The translations under genes and the position numbers were made by a program. Shown here in pieces: positions 1 through 8,591 of a stretch of 64,000 nucleotides of DNA. The number at the start of each line of letters is the position of its first letter. Position 1 is the first letter of the stretch. Source of the DNA: Crenobacter cavernae (GTDB taxonomy: Bacteria; Pseudomonadota; Gammaproteobacteria; Burkholderiales; Chromobacteriaceae); the NCBI RefSeq assembly GCF_003355495.1, contig NZ_CP031337.1, positions 2,733,001 through 2,797,000 on the forward strand, given 5' to 3'. The notes beneath the pieces are model-generated. The model ran no database searches. It worked only from the letters and a program-made list of their open reading frames with translations, and was not told the DNA's origin.

Positions 1-616
1 TCTGCAGGTCGAGGTAGTGCGCGTTGCGGCCGGTGTCGCCCATCGGCATCGCCTCGATCAGACGCAGCACGAAGCCGTGTTCGATGCAGAAGCCGACCAT
101 CGCTTCGATGTCGCCGTCGTTCACCCCCTGCATCGCGACCATATTGAGCTTGATCGGCGCGAAGCCGGCGGCCTTGGCCGCCATCAGGCCGTCCATGATC
201 GCCGGCAGGCTGTCGCGGCCGGTGATGTCGGCCATGCAATCGCGGCGCAACGAGTCGAGGCTGATGTTCAGACGGCTGACGCCGGCTTCCTTCAGCGCCT
301 CGGCGTGCTTGGACAGCTGGGTGGCGTTGGTGGTGAGCGACAGGTCGGTCAGGCCGGGCAAGGCCGACAGTCGGCCGGCAAGTTCGGGCAGGTTGCGGCG
401 CAGCAGCGGCTCGCCGCCGGTCAGGCGCACGCGGCGCGTGCCCAAGCGCGCGAACGCGCCGATCACCCGCTCGATCTCGTCGAAGGTGAGCCAGTTCTCC
501 GGTTCCTCGAAGCCCTTGAAGCCTTTCGGGATGCAGTAGCTGCAACGCAGGTCGCAGCGGTCTGTCACGGAGAGTCTGATGTACTCGATGGTACGGCCGA
601 AGCGGTCCGCCAGCAT
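1..616 (-). CDS. moaA: GTP 3',8-cyclase MoaA, N-terminal part (cut by window start)
   Basis: Radical-SAM enzyme of molybdenum cofactor synthesis; it converts GTP to 3',8-cyclo-GTP, the precursor of cPMP, in the cytosol. About 205 N-terminal residues are visible. The start MLADRFGRTIEYIRLSVTDR is typical of the family, and the CxxxCxxC iron-sulfur motif (CDLRCSYC) follows directly. The motifs LTGGEPLLR and LNISLDSL are the usual SAM/GTP-barrel signatures. The C-terminal part, with the second Fe-S cluster cysteines, lies outside the window. The gene is divergent from the UmuD-like gene, with about 200 bases between them. Identification is secure; downstream partners cannot be seen. Confidence 0.95.
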   Translation of the reverse strand, partial: MLADRFGRTIEYIRLSVTDRCDLRCSYCIPKGFKGFEEPENWLTFDEIERVIGAFARLGTRRVRLTGGEPLLRRNLPELAGRLSALPGLTDLSLTTNATQLSKHAEALKEAGVSRLNISLDSLRRDCMADITGRDSLPAIMDGLMAAKAAGFAPIKLNMVAMQGVNDGDIEAMVGFCIEHGFVLRLIEAMPMGDTGRNAHYLDLQ

Positions 617-766
617 GATGGGTTGTGCCTGTCCATGTCGTTCTAATGGTTCCCCCTCATTGTAACGGGAACCGACCCTGAAAACACCCGGCTTGTGAGT
701 GGGGGAAATTTTCGCCGCAGATCATGACGTTTGCGGCGGCAAAAAAGAATGCGCTTGCCCTGTGAT

Positions 767-786
767 TTGATATCGTACACAATCAA
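767..786. promoter_or_regulatory. Inverted repeat, possible operator before the UmuD-like gene
   Basis: TTGAT (767-771) and ATCAA (782-786) form a 5+5 inverted repeat with a 10-base spacer, 28 bases before the ATG at 815. It does not match the CTGT-N8-ACAG LexA box. It could be a site for the gene's own N-terminal domain or chance in an AT-richer leader. Confidence 0.2.
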
Positions 787-814
787 TTCACGGCAAGCAG
801 TTAAGGAAAGCAGC

Positions 815-1393
815 ATGAGCCAAGGCGGAAAACGAGACGGCGCCGGTCGCAAGCCGCGTTTCGAGGGCGACAAGACGGTAGCGGTCCGCATCCCGGAGCG
901 CCTGCGCCCGGTGCTGGATCAATGGTTGGAAGACTACCGCCAGTTGCTGTCGGTGAAAAGCGCCGAGGTCAGCAATTTTCGCGTCTTGAGCGACCAGTTG
1001 TCCGGACTGTCGCTGCCGCTGTTCGCCAGCCGCGTGCCGGCGGGCTTTCCGTCGCCGGCCGACGACCACAAGGAAGCCGGCATCGATCTGAACGCTTTTC
1101 TGGTCGACCACCCGCAGACCACTTTCCTCGTGAACGTGCGCGGCGACTCGATGATCAACGCCGGCATCCACGACGGTGACCTGCTGCTGGTCGACCGCTC
1201 GATCGAGCCGCGCCCGGGCAAGGTGGTGGTCGCGGTGATCGACGGCGAGCTGACGGTCAAACGCCTGAAGCGCGACGGCGAACGTGTCTGGCTGATGCCG
1301 GACAACCCGGCCTACCCGCCGATCGCCGTAACGGAAGACGCATCTTTCTTCATATGGGGGGTGGTCACCAACGTGATCCACCCGATGAAATAG
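815..1393 (+). CDS. UmuD/LexA-like S24 autoprotease with N-terminal extension
   Basis: 192 aa. The C-terminal half is a LexA/UmuD-type self-cleaving serine protease domain (S24). The Ala-Gly cleavage site lies in VPAGFPSPADD, the catalytic Ser in VRGDSMINAGI, and the general-base Lys in the GELTVKRL segment. E. coli UmuD is about 139 aa; here an extra 80-residue N-terminus begins GGKRDGAGRKPRFEGDK and contains VAVRIPERLRP, resembling a small DNA-binding module. This layout recalls the regulatory UmuD variant of Acinetobacter (UmuDAb). The start at 815 is chosen for its AAGGA site at 803-807; an in-frame ATG at 731 lacks one. No umuC follows. Role inferred: SOS-responsive regulator or TLS accessory subunit. 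Confidence 0.8.
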   Translation: MSQGGKRDGAGRKPRFEGDKTVAVRIPERLRPVLDQWLEDYRQLLSVKSAEVSNFRVLSDQLSGLSLPLFASRVPAGFPSPADDHKEAGIDLNAFLVDHPQTTFLVNVRGDSMINAGIHDGDLLLVDRSIEPRPGKVVVAVIDGELTVKRLKRDGERVWLMPDNPAYPPIAVTEDASFFIWGVVTNVIHPMK

Positions 1394-1404
1394 GAGGGAC
1401 GACC

Positions 1405-1566
1405 ATGGCAAGCCAAAGAACCGAACCGATGGCCGAAGCAATCAAGATGAAGTTCCGCGACTGGCGCCGTCTGCCGCGCGTATTCCGTACCGTGAGCCAT
1501 GGCAGGCCACAGGTGCTGGTGTCACGCACCGGCCGCGACTTTTTCGTGCCGGTCGAATTCGTCTGA
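1405..1566 (+). CDS. Small basic protein of unknown function, co-transcribed with UmuD-like gene
   Basis: 53 aa. A strong ribosome site, AGGAGGG, overlaps the upstream stop region (1392-1398), and the ATG lies 12 bases after the UmuD-like stop, so the two are almost certainly one transcript. The peptide is basic in the middle (KMKFRDWRRLPRVFR) and ends in a short beta-like stretch (RDFFVPVEFV). No domain is recognised. Position suggests a partner or regulator of the S24 protein, which is inference only. Confidence 0.6.
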   Translation: MASQRTEPMAEAIKMKFRDWRRLPRVFRTVSHGRPQVLVSRTGRDFFVPVEFV

Positions 1567-1592
1567 CCTCACACTGGGACTCGGCCGACCTT

Positions 1593-2564
1593 TCAGGCGG
1601 CCGCGCCCTCCTCTTCTTCCCGGCGTGCGCTGGCGAGCGTTTCGGCTACGGCATCGGCTTCGCGCAACGTACGGATCCGCGCGAAAAAGGCTTCCGCTTC
1701 CGGGTGGCGACGCTTGAGTTGGCCGAGCCATTGCTTGAGCCGCGCCACCGCGTAATGCTCCGCTTCGGCGCGGCATTGCGCGAAGAAATCTTCCAGCCAT
1801 GGCAGCAAGACCACCCAGCTCAGCGGCACCGGCGCCTTACCGTTCGCGGCGACGTGGATTTCACCGGCGAGCCCCGGGTCGGCGACCAGGCCCCGGCCGA
1901 CCATCACGCGGTCGCAACCGCTTTGCTCGCGGATCGAGCGCCAGTCGTCGACCGTCCACACTTCGCCGTTGGCGACCACCGGCAGGCTGACCGCCTCGCG
2001 CAGGCGGGCGATCCAGTGCCAGTGGGCAGGCGGCTTGTAGCCTTCGACCTTGGTCCGTGCATGGACCGTTAGCAGGTCGGCGCCGGCCGCTTCGATCGCG
2101 TGCGCGCAGTCGAAGGCGCGCGCGGTGTCGGCGTAGCCGAGGCGCATCTTGGCGGTCACCGGCGTGCCGGCCGGCACCGCGTCGCGCACGGCTTTGACGA
2201 TGACGTGGATCAGCTCGGGCTCGTCGAGCAGCACCGCGCCGCCGCGGTGGCGGTTGACGGTCGGCGCCGGGCAGCCGAAGTTGAGGTCGATCGCCGGCGC
2301 GCCGAGCGCCGCGGCGCGCACCGCGTTCTCGGCCAGCCAGCCGGGCTCCGAGCCGAGCAGCTGCACGCTGACCGGCACGCCGCCACGCGTCAGGCCACCC
2401 GACTTCAGCTCGGGGCACAGGCGCATGAAGGTACGCGTCGGCAGCAGGGTATCGGTGACGCGGACGAACTCGGTCACCGCTTCGTCGATGCCGCCGATGC
2501 GCGTCAGCACGTCGCGCATGATCGGATCGGCCAATCCCTGCATCGGGGCGAGGGTTAACTTCAT
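1593..2564 (-). CDS. dusC: tRNA-dihydrouridine(16) synthase DusC
   Basis: 323 aa FMN enzyme that reduces uridine to dihydrouridine in the tRNA D-loop. The start MKLTLAPMQGLADPIMRD is the family FMN-binding N-terminus and was chosen over an upstream in-frame start that would add 16 atypical residues. The catalytic Cys is in NFGCPAPTVNRHRGGA (about residue 101); the FMN-binding VVANGEVW and VMVGRGLVADP segments follow. Length and the NRHRGGA signature favour the DusC subgroup over DusA or DusB. It converges on the small gene ending at 1566; a degenerate copy of the repeated word (CTCGGCCGACCTTT, 1580-1593) sits at its stop codon. Confidence 0.9.
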   Translation of the reverse strand: MKLTLAPMQGLADPIMRDVLTRIGGIDEAVTEFVRVTDTLLPTRTFMRLCPELKSGGLTRGGVPVSVQLLGSEPGWLAENAVRAAALGAPAIDLNFGCPAPTVNRHRGGAVLLDEPELIHVIVKAVRDAVPAGTPVTAKMRLGYADTARAFDCAHAIEAAGADLLTVHARTKVEGYKPPAHWHWIARLREAVSLPVVANGEVWTVDDWRSIREQSGCDRVMVGRGLVADPGLAGEIHVAANGKAPVPLSWVVLLPWLEDFFAQCRAEAEHYAVARLKQWLGQLKRRHPEAEAFFARIRTLREADAVAETLASARREEEEGAAA

Positions 2565-2685
2565 GCCGGTTCCGGAAACGATCAATTTAAAGGAGGCATT
2601 GTACACCGGCAAAGGGACGTCCCGGCTTGCACCATGACTGCGTCATGGCCTTTACTGATGGCATACGCGTATCGGGGGCTATCTC

Positions 2686-3726
2686 ATGGATTTCGAATTG
2701 CCGGACAACCTGTTCATACGCCATCGTCTTCACCAGGTGGGACCGGGACGCTTCTTTCTCGAGGCGACTTTCCGCGCGGAACTGCTTTCCCGGCGCCCCG
2801 TGCTCAATCTACCGCTGCTACCGCCGCGCCGCGCAACAGTGCTCGAAGAGGTGCCGGCGCTGACGCGCCACCTGTCCAGCCTGCTGCTGCTCGGGCCAGG
2901 CATGCTCGGCTTGGCCGAGGCCTTCGCGCCGCTGGTGCGGCGCATTGTCGAACTCGACCGGAAGTCGCCCGACGGCGGCGTGGCGGCGATGCTGCTGTGC
3001 CCGAGGCAGGACTACACCGCACACCATTCGATCTGCACCGCGCTGCTCGCGTGCCGTTTCGCGCAGGCGCTGAACTTCGACGAGGGAGACGTCCACCGCT
3101 TGGCGATGGCGGCGCTGGTCATGAACCTGGGGGCAGCATCGCTGCACAACGAGATGGCGCGCCAGGAGTCGCCCCCCTCGTCGCTGCAGCGGATGCAGCT
3201 GCGCATGCACCCCTTGGTCAGCTCGGCGCTGTTGCGCGAAGGCGGCGTCGAGGACGACAATCTGCACGCGCTGGTGCTGCTGCACCACGAAAGGCTGGAC
3301 GGCCGCGGCTATCCTTTCGGCCTCCTTGACGAGGGCATCGTGCCGGCGGCGCAGTTGCTGCACCTGCTCGACGTCGTCGTCGCCAAGCTGACGCCGCGCA
3401 GCTACCGCAGTCGCATGACGCCCAAACAAGCGCTGTCGCAGCTTTATCACCAGACGCACGAACCGTTCGCACCGATCCATGTGTCGCTGCTGCTAAAAAC
3501 GCTCGGCGTGTTCCTGGCCGGCAGCTTCGTCGAACTGGAGAATGGTCAGACCGCCATCGTGGTCGAGCAGACCGAAAGCGCGGCCACGCCCTTGGTAGCC
3601 ACGCTCAGCCGCGGAGCCAAGCTGATTGAGACCTCGTCGCCCGGCCAGCGCATACGCCGCGACGTGACGCTCAGGGTCGGCGAGCGCCACCTGCCCCTGT
3701 TCATCCCTTTCTGGAGACTGGAATGA
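2686..3726 (+). CDS. HD-GYP domain protein with degenerate HD motif
   Basis: 346 aa, cytosolic, no membrane segment. HD-GYP proteins are metal-dependent phosphodiesterases that degrade c-di-GMP. The GYP half is intact (HHERLDGRGYPFGL, about residues 206-219). The HD dyad expected in a HDIGK-like motif is replaced by AALVMNLGAASLHNE (about residues 145-159). With key metal ligands missing, the protein is probably inactive and may act as a c-di-GMP sensor or protein-interaction module; that is inference. An N-terminal region of about 100 residues is not recognised. The stop overlaps the next gene's start (ATGA), so the two are translationally coupled. Confidence 0.8.
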   Translation: MDFELPDNLFIRHRLHQVGPGRFFLEATFRAELLSRRPVLNLPLLPPRRATVLEEVPALTRHLSSLLLLGPGMLGLAEAFAPLVRRIVELDRKSPDGGVAAMLLCPRQDYTAHHSICTALLACRFAQALNFDEGDVHRLAMAALVMNLGAASLHNEMARQESPPSSLQRMQLRMHPLVSSALLREGGVEDDNLHALVLLHHERLDGRGYPFGLLDEGIVPAAQLLHLLDVVVAKLTPRSYRSRMTPKQALSQLYHQTHEPFAPIHVSLLLKTLGVFLAGSFVELENGQTAIVVEQTESAATPLVATLSRGAKLIETSSPGQRIRRDVTLRVGERHLPLFIPFWRLE

Positions 3727-3941
3727 CCCAGCCCGTTGCCGGCATCTACCGGCACTACAAAGGCAATCTTTACGAGGTGGTCGGCCTCGCGCACCACTCG
3801 GAAACCGAGGAGCCTTTGGTTGTCTACCGGGCCTTGTACGGCGAATTCGGCCTGTGGGTGCGCCCGGCGGCGATGTTCGACGAAAGCGTCATCATCGACG
3901 GCCAGCACCTGCCGCGCTTCGCGCTCGTGAAGGCGTTCTAG
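3723..3941 (+). CDS. DUF1653 family small protein
   Basis: 72 aa. The sequence GIYRHYKGNLYEVVGLAHHSETEEPLVVYRAL (given here as a landmark in two parts: GIYRHYKGNLYEVVG and HSETEEPLVVYRAL) is diagnostic for DUF1653, a compact beta domain found alone or fused to other modules. Its function is unknown. The ATG overlaps the stop of the HD-GYP gene by 4 bases, and the next gene begins 4 bases after its stop, so it is the middle cistron of a tight operon. Confidence 0.85.
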   Translation: MTQPVAGIYRHYKGNLYEVVGLAHHSETEEPLVVYRALYGEFGLWVRPAAMFDESVIIDGQHLPRFALVKAF

Positions 3942-3945
3942 CCGG

Positions 3946-4869
3946 ATGCGCATCTATCGCACCGACCGCTTCGTCCTGCCCTTGCCCGACGGACACCGCT
4001 TTCCGGCGTGCAAGTACCGCATGTTGGCCGAGGCGGTCGAAGTGTTCGCCGGCGAGTATCTGGAAGAAGCGCCGGCGGCCACCTTTCACGAACTGACCCG
4101 TGCGCATACGCCAGACTACGTGCGCGGCGTATTCGATGGCTCGCTCGCGCCGGCCCGCTGGCGCGAGATAGGTTTTCCGTGGTCGACCGAGTTGGCCGAG
4201 CGCTCCGCGCGCTCGGCCGGTGCCACCGTCGCCGCCGCGCGCGCCGCGCTGGCGGGCGGTGTCGGCATCAGCCTGGCCGGAGGCACGCATCATGCGTTCG
4301 CCGACCGCGGCAGCGGCTTTTGCGTGTTCAACGACGTCGCGGTCGCGGCCAGCCTGATGCTCGAAGAAGGACGCGTGCGGCGCGTGCTGGTGATCGACCT
4401 CGACGTCCACCAAGGCAACGGCACCGCGGCGCTCTTCCAAAACGAGCCGCGAGTGTTTACCTTCTCGATGCACGGCGAAAAGAATTTCCCGTTCCGCAAG
4501 GTCGACGGCGACTGGGATATCGACCTGCCCGACGGCACCGGCGACGACGCCTACCTCGCGACGCTGTCGGCCGCGCTGCCTGCACTGTTCGAGCTCGCGC
4601 GGCCGGACCTGGTGTTCTACCTCGCCGGCGCCGACCCGTATTCGGGCGACAGGCTCGGCCGGCTTGCGCTCAGCGGCGCAGGGTTGACCGAGCGCGACCG
4701 CCGAGTGTTTGAAGCCTGTCGGGCTTACGGTGCGGCGTTGGCGGTAACGATGGCTGGCGGCTACGCCGAACCGATCGAAGAGACCGTTGCCATCCAGACG
4801 AACACCGTCAGGCTCGCTCTCGACGTCTACTGTCGGGCGCCGTCAGGAACGGCGGCTTGCGCCGACTGA
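3946..4869 (+). CDS. Histone-deacetylase-superfamily hydrolase
   Basis: 307 aa cytosolic zinc amidohydrolase of the class II HDAC/acetoin-utilisation/acetylpolyamine family. Zinc ligands and active-site His lie in GGTHHAFADRGSGFCVFND (about residues 107-125), DLDVHQGNGT (about 150-159) and the Asp of LAGADPYSGDRLG (about 227-239). The tail AGGYAEP carries the transition-state region. In bacteria the substrate may be acetyl-lysine or acetylated polyamines; the sequence does not decide. Third cistron after the HD-GYP and DUF1653 genes (4-base gap). Confidence 0.9.
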   Translation: MRIYRTDRFVLPLPDGHRFPACKYRMLAEAVEVFAGEYLEEAPAATFHELTRAHTPDYVRGVFDGSLAPARWREIGFPWSTELAERSARSAGATVAAARAALAGGVGISLAGGTHHAFADRGSGFCVFNDVAVAASLMLEEGRVRRVLVIDLDVHQGNGTAALFQNEPRVFTFSMHGEKNFPFRKVDGDWDIDLPDGTGDDAYLATLSAALPALFELARPDLVFYLAGADPYSGDRLGRLALSGAGLTERDRRVFEACRAYGAALAVTMAGGYAEPIEETVAIQTNTVRLALDVYCRAPSGTAACAD

Positions 4870-4913
4870 CTGGATACCGGGGCGACAGCCCCAAATAGAC
4901 AAAGGAATGCATC

Positions 4914-5450
4914 ATGAGGGAATTTGCGACCCTGGCCGGCGGCTGCTTCTGGTGCCTCGAGGCGGCGTTCCGGCGTCTTGCCGGCGTCCACTCGGTCGTA
5001 TCGGGCTATACCGGCGGCCACGTCGACAAGCCGAGCTACCGCCAGGTGTGCGGCGGCGACACTGGGCATGCCGAAGCGGTGCGCATCGAATACGACCCGG
5101 CAATGATCGATTACCCGACGCTGCTCGCGGTGTTCTTCGCCCTCCACGATCCGACCACGCTCGACCGACAGGGGCACGACGTCGGCAGCCAGTACCGCTC
5201 GGCGATCTACTACCATGACGAGGCGCAACGACAAGCCGCGCAGGCGGCGATCGATGCGATCGATGCCGAAAAACGTTTCGCCGGCCCGGTCGTGACCGAA
5301 CTGACGACCGCCGTCGAGTTCTTTCCGGCCGAAGTCGAGCACCAGGGCTATTTCGACGCGCACGGCTACGCGCCGTATTGCCAGGCGGTGATCGCGCCCA
5401 AGATCCGCAAGCTCGACGAGCATTTCGCCGACCGCCTCGTGCGCCGATAA
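4914..5450 (+). CDS. msrA: Peptide methionine-S-sulfoxide reductase MsrA
   Basis: 178 aa. It reduces the S-epimer of methionine sulfoxide in proteins. The active-site motif GGCFWCLEAAF is at residues 9-19. YTGG (about 33-36) and the substrate-binding HDPTT are in place, and the tail VEHQGYFDAHGYAPYCQ is canonical. No fused MsrB domain and no signal peptide, so it acts in the cytosol. AAAGGAATGCATC before the ATG serves as ribosome site. With the free-Met-R-sulfoxide reductase at 21.6 kb, two separate methionine-repair activities are visible in the window. Confidence 0.95.
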   Translation: MREFATLAGGCFWCLEAAFRRLAGVHSVVSGYTGGHVDKPSYRQVCGGDTGHAEAVRIEYDPAMIDYPTLLAVFFALHDPTTLDRQGHDVGSQYRSAIYYHDEAQRQAAQAAIDAIDAEKRFAGPVVTELTTAVEFFPAEVEHQGYFDAHGYAPYCQAVIAPKIRKLDEHFADRLVRR

Positions 5451-5570
5451 TCTTCCAAGACGCAGCGGCGCTTAGGTTTGTCACCCGTTTAAGTTAAAAT
5501 GAATATTTACAATAAAACATAATGACAAATAAATGATCGAATGTATCGCTTCCAGGAGGCCGGACGGTCG

Positions 5571-7919
5571 ATGACGACCGCCCGGCCTTCCGCTCGATCA
5601 CGCCAGCCCATGAAGTCCAACCTGACCATCGGCCAGAACGAGCGCCCACCAGGGCGCTTGCGAGCCCATCTGGCCCTCTTGCAGGAGCTGCCGCTCAAGC
5701 ACTGGCTGCTCGCGCTGCTGCTATGGCTCGCGTTGAGCGCCGGCATGGCGCTGTTCGGTCATGCCTTGGTGATCGAGCGCTACCGCGAGGGCTTCCAGCA
5801 GTCGGCGCAGCAGATCAAGCAGGAGCTGGAGTCACGCCTCAAGGTCAGCGAGACGCTGCTGTTCGGCCTGAGCGAGATGCTCGGCTACCACCCCGGGCTC
5901 AGCGTCGACCGCTTCTACAATTACGCGCTCGAGGCGTCGCGTCGCTACCCCTTCATCTACACGATGAGCTATCTGCCGAAGGTGGCCGCCCGCGAGCGGT
6001 CCGGCTTCGAGCAGAGCCTGCCGCTGACCGACCCGAGCGCGCCGTATATCAAAGACCACCCGATGGCGACCGCCAACGACTGGCGCAACCGTCGCGGCTG
6101 GGTGCCGGCGCCTGACCGTGCAGTCTACTTTCCGTGGCTGATCGCCGCGCCGGCACTCGCCAAGGAAGACGACGCGCTGACCGGTTTCGATATGCTGAAT
6201 GACCAGCTGTTCGGCCCGGTACTGCAGAAGGCCTTCCGCAGCGGAGAAACCGAGGTGACGACGCCGTTCGTGATGATGAACGGCGAGACGGCGCTCGGTT
6301 ACGTACGCGCGATCTACCGCACCACGCCGGCCCCCGAAGAGCCCGAGCAGCGGACCGGTCAGGTGACCGGATCGGTGGTGCTGATAGTGCGCATCAACGG
6401 CCTCCTGGAGCAGCATTACCCGCTCAACAATCGTCTGAGCGTCGGCCTGTCGCTGTACGGTGACGCACCGACACCGCTGGAAAAAACCGTCTACCAGGCC
6501 ATGCCCTCGGCCAACCCCAGTTCGCTCGAAGTGTTGCTGCTGCCCAAGCTATCCGCCCGTTTGCCGGTCGACATCCCCTACTTCCCATACGAACTGGTGG
6601 TCGAGGAGCAGGTGCCGGAAGGCGTGATCCAGCCGGCGATCCTCCTGGCGGCTCTCGTCTTCTCGGGCGCGCTGTGCTATCTGATGGCGGTGGTGATGGC
6701 GCAGAACGTGCGCACACGCCGCCACCGCGAAGACGCGGTCGACGACCTCTACCGCGAACGCGGCCATGCGATGGTGACGCTGCAGGCGATCAACGACGCG
6801 GTGCTCACCGTCGACACGCAGATGCGCGTGCGCTACCTGAACCCGATGGCGGTCAAGCTTTTGGGCATCGACCCCGAGTTCGCGGTCGGCCGCCCGGTGT
6901 ACCAGACGATGCAGCTGCGCTACGAATTCGCGCGCCAGGCGGTCGCCGACCCGATCATGCTGTGCTTGCAGCGCGGCCAGGGCGTCGACCTGGCCGAGAA
7001 CTGCGTGCTCGCGCCGCCCGACCGGGAGCCGCTCTTGATCGAGGGCAGCGTGTCGCCGCTGTTCGACCGCGGCGGCGAGCTGTTCGGCGCGGTGATGGCG
7101 TTCCGCAATACGGCCCCCTTGCGCCAGCGCATGCTCGAGGCGCTCGAAGCGAGCGAGAAACGGCTGCGTCAGCATGAAGTCGAACTCGCGCGCGTCGGGC
7201 GGATCAACACCATGGGCGAGATGGCGTCGGGCATCGCGCACGAACTGAACCAGCCCTTGTCGGCGATCGTCAGCTATTGCCAGGCGGCGCTGAGTTTCCT
7301 CGACGACGCCGAGCCGAACAAGGAGATGGTCATCAAGGCGCTGCAATCGTCGGTGTCGCAGGCCGACCGCGCCGGCCAGATCATCCACCGCCTGCGCGCC
7401 TTCGTCACCAAGTCGCAGCAGCAGTGGGTGCCGGTCGACCTCAACCTGTCGGTCGCCAACGTCATGACCCTGGCCGAGTATGACCTGCGCACCAGCCAGA
7501 TCCACGTCGCCACTCACCTCGAACCCGGGCTGCCGCTCGTGTTCGCCGACACGATCCAGATCGAGCAGGTGGTGCTCAACCTGCTCCGCAACGCGATCGA
7601 CGCGGTCCAGTCGCGCCCCGGCTGGGGCGAGATGACGCTCGAGACCGGGCTGATCGACGACCGCGTCTGCCTGACCGTGCGCGACAACGGCTGCGGCCTG
7701 CCCGAAGACGTGCTCGACCACCTGTTCGACCCCTTCTTCACGACCAAACAGCACGGCATGGGCCTCGGCCTGACCATTTGTCACAGCATTGTGGAATCAT
7801 TCGGCGGTCGGCTGTCGGCGCGCAACCGCCTCGAAGGCGGCGCCGAATTCCGCATGGAACTGCCCCGGCTCAGTCCGGGCCACTTCGCCCAACAAGCGGC
7901 TAGCGAAAGAACAATATGA
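5571..7919 (+). CDS. CHASE/PAS hybrid-less sensor histidine kinase
   Basis: 782 aa inner-membrane kinase. In order: a hydrophobic segment (KHWLLALLLWLALSAGMALF), an extracytoplasmic CHASE sensor of about 280 residues (contains YTMSYLPKVAARERSGFE), a second membrane segment (ILLAALVFSGALCYLMAVV), a PAS domain, a HisKA domain with the phospho-acceptor in GIAHELNQPLSAI (His about residue 557), then the ATPase with N-box NLLRNAIDAV and G-boxes DNGCGLPED and GMGLGLTICHSIVE. The HELNQPL box is typical of FixL/DctB-like kinases. ATG 5571 follows AGGAGG (5554-5559); the ATG at 5541 has no ribosome site. It overlaps the response regulator by ATGA. Confidence 0.9.
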   Translation: MTTARPSARSRQPMKSNLTIGQNERPPGRLRAHLALLQELPLKHWLLALLLWLALSAGMALFGHALVIERYREGFQQSAQQIKQELESRLKVSETLLFGLSEMLGYHPGLSVDRFYNYALEASRRYPFIYTMSYLPKVAARERSGFEQSLPLTDPSAPYIKDHPMATANDWRNRRGWVPAPDRAVYFPWLIAAPALAKEDDALTGFDMLNDQLFGPVLQKAFRSGETEVTTPFVMMNGETALGYVRAIYRTTPAPEEPEQRTGQVTGSVVLIVRINGLLEQHYPLNNRLSVGLSLYGDAPTPLEKTVYQAMPSANPSSLEVLLLPKLSARLPVDIPYFPYELVVEEQVPEGVIQPAILLAALVFSGALCYLMAVVMAQNVRTRRHREDAVDDLYRERGHAMVTLQAINDAVLTVDTQMRVRYLNPMAVKLLGIDPEFAVGRPVYQTMQLRYEFARQAVADPIMLCLQRGQGVDLAENCVLAPPDREPLLIEGSVSPLFDRGGELFGAVMAFRNTAPLRQRMLEALEASEKRLRQHEVELARVGRINTMGEMASGIAHELNQPLSAIVSYCQAALSFLDDAEPNKEMVIKALQSSVSQADRAGQIIHRLRAFVTKSQQQWVPVDLNLSVANVMTLAEYDLRTSQIHVATHLEPGLPLVFADTIQIEQVVLNLLRNAIDAVQSRPGWGEMTLETGLIDDRVCLTVRDNGCGLPEDVLDHLFDPFFTTKQHGMGLGLTICHSIVESFGGRLSARNRLEGGAEFRMELPRLSPGHFAQQAASERTI

Positions 7920-8551
7920 CAACGCAAACCCCGACCGTATTCATCGTCGACGACGACCCGGCCGTCCGCGACTCGCTGGAAATGCTGCTCGCCGCCCAGG
8001 GCCTGCAGGTGACCGGCTTCCCGAACGCGCAAAGCTTCCTGCAGCACTACCAGAGCGGCGAGATCGGCTGCCTGGTGCTCGACATCCGCATGCCGCAGAT
8101 CACCGGCCTCGCGCTGCAGGAAATGCTGAACGCGCGCCATATGCAGCTGCCCATCCTGTTCATCACCGGCCACGGCGACGTCGAGGAATGCAGCCGCGCC
8201 TTCCGCGCCGGCGCGATCGACTTCCTGACCAAGCCGATCGACCCTTTGCGCCTGCTCGACGGCCTCAAGCGCGGGATCCGGCTGTGCATCCAGCAGCACG
8301 AGCAGCGCGCCGAGACGGAGGACATCCTGCAGCAGCTCGCGCGCATCAGCCCGCGCGAGCGCGAGGTGCTCGACCGGATCGCCGACGGCCTGTCGAGCAA
8401 GGAGATCGCGCAGCAGTTGCACCTGTCGCCGCGCACCGTCGACGTGCACCGCGCCAACCTGTTCGACAAACTCAACGTCAACTCGCTGGCCGACCTGATC
8501 CGCTTCTACCTGCGGGCCTTGGAGGCCACCGGCAAGAAGCGGCCGGAATAA
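7916..8551 (+). CDS. FixJ/NarL-type response regulator
   Basis: 211 aa. The receiver domain has acidic DDD near residues 11-13, the phospho-acceptor Asp in LVLDIRMPQ (about residue 59), and Lys in LTKPID. A LuxR-type HTH follows (ISPREREVLDRIADGLSSKEIAQQL; shown in two parts: ISPREREVLDRIADGL, SSKEIAQQL). Start and kinase stop overlap, so kinase and regulator are one two-component system. No dedicated target gene is adjacent; the downstream gene is nadK. The pairing resembles FixL/FixJ and TodS/TodT-like systems. The signal (small molecule sensed by CHASE) is unknown. Confidence 0.92.
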   Translation: MTTQTPTVFIVDDDPAVRDSLEMLLAAQGLQVTGFPNAQSFLQHYQSGEIGCLVLDIRMPQITGLALQEMLNARHMQLPILFITGHGDVEECSRAFRAGAIDFLTKPIDPLRLLDGLKRGIRLCIQQHEQRAETEDILQQLARISPREREVLDRIADGLSSKEIAQQLHLSPRTVDVHRANLFDKLNVNSLADLIRFYLRALEATGKKRPE

Positions 8552-8591
8552 GGCTTTGAGCGCCGCCACCCGCTGCCGTTACAATCACGCC

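Noticed and set aside
761..790. LexA box before the UmuD-like gene
   Set aside because: No CTGT-N8-ACAG match could be found; only a TTGAT/ATCAA repeat is reported.
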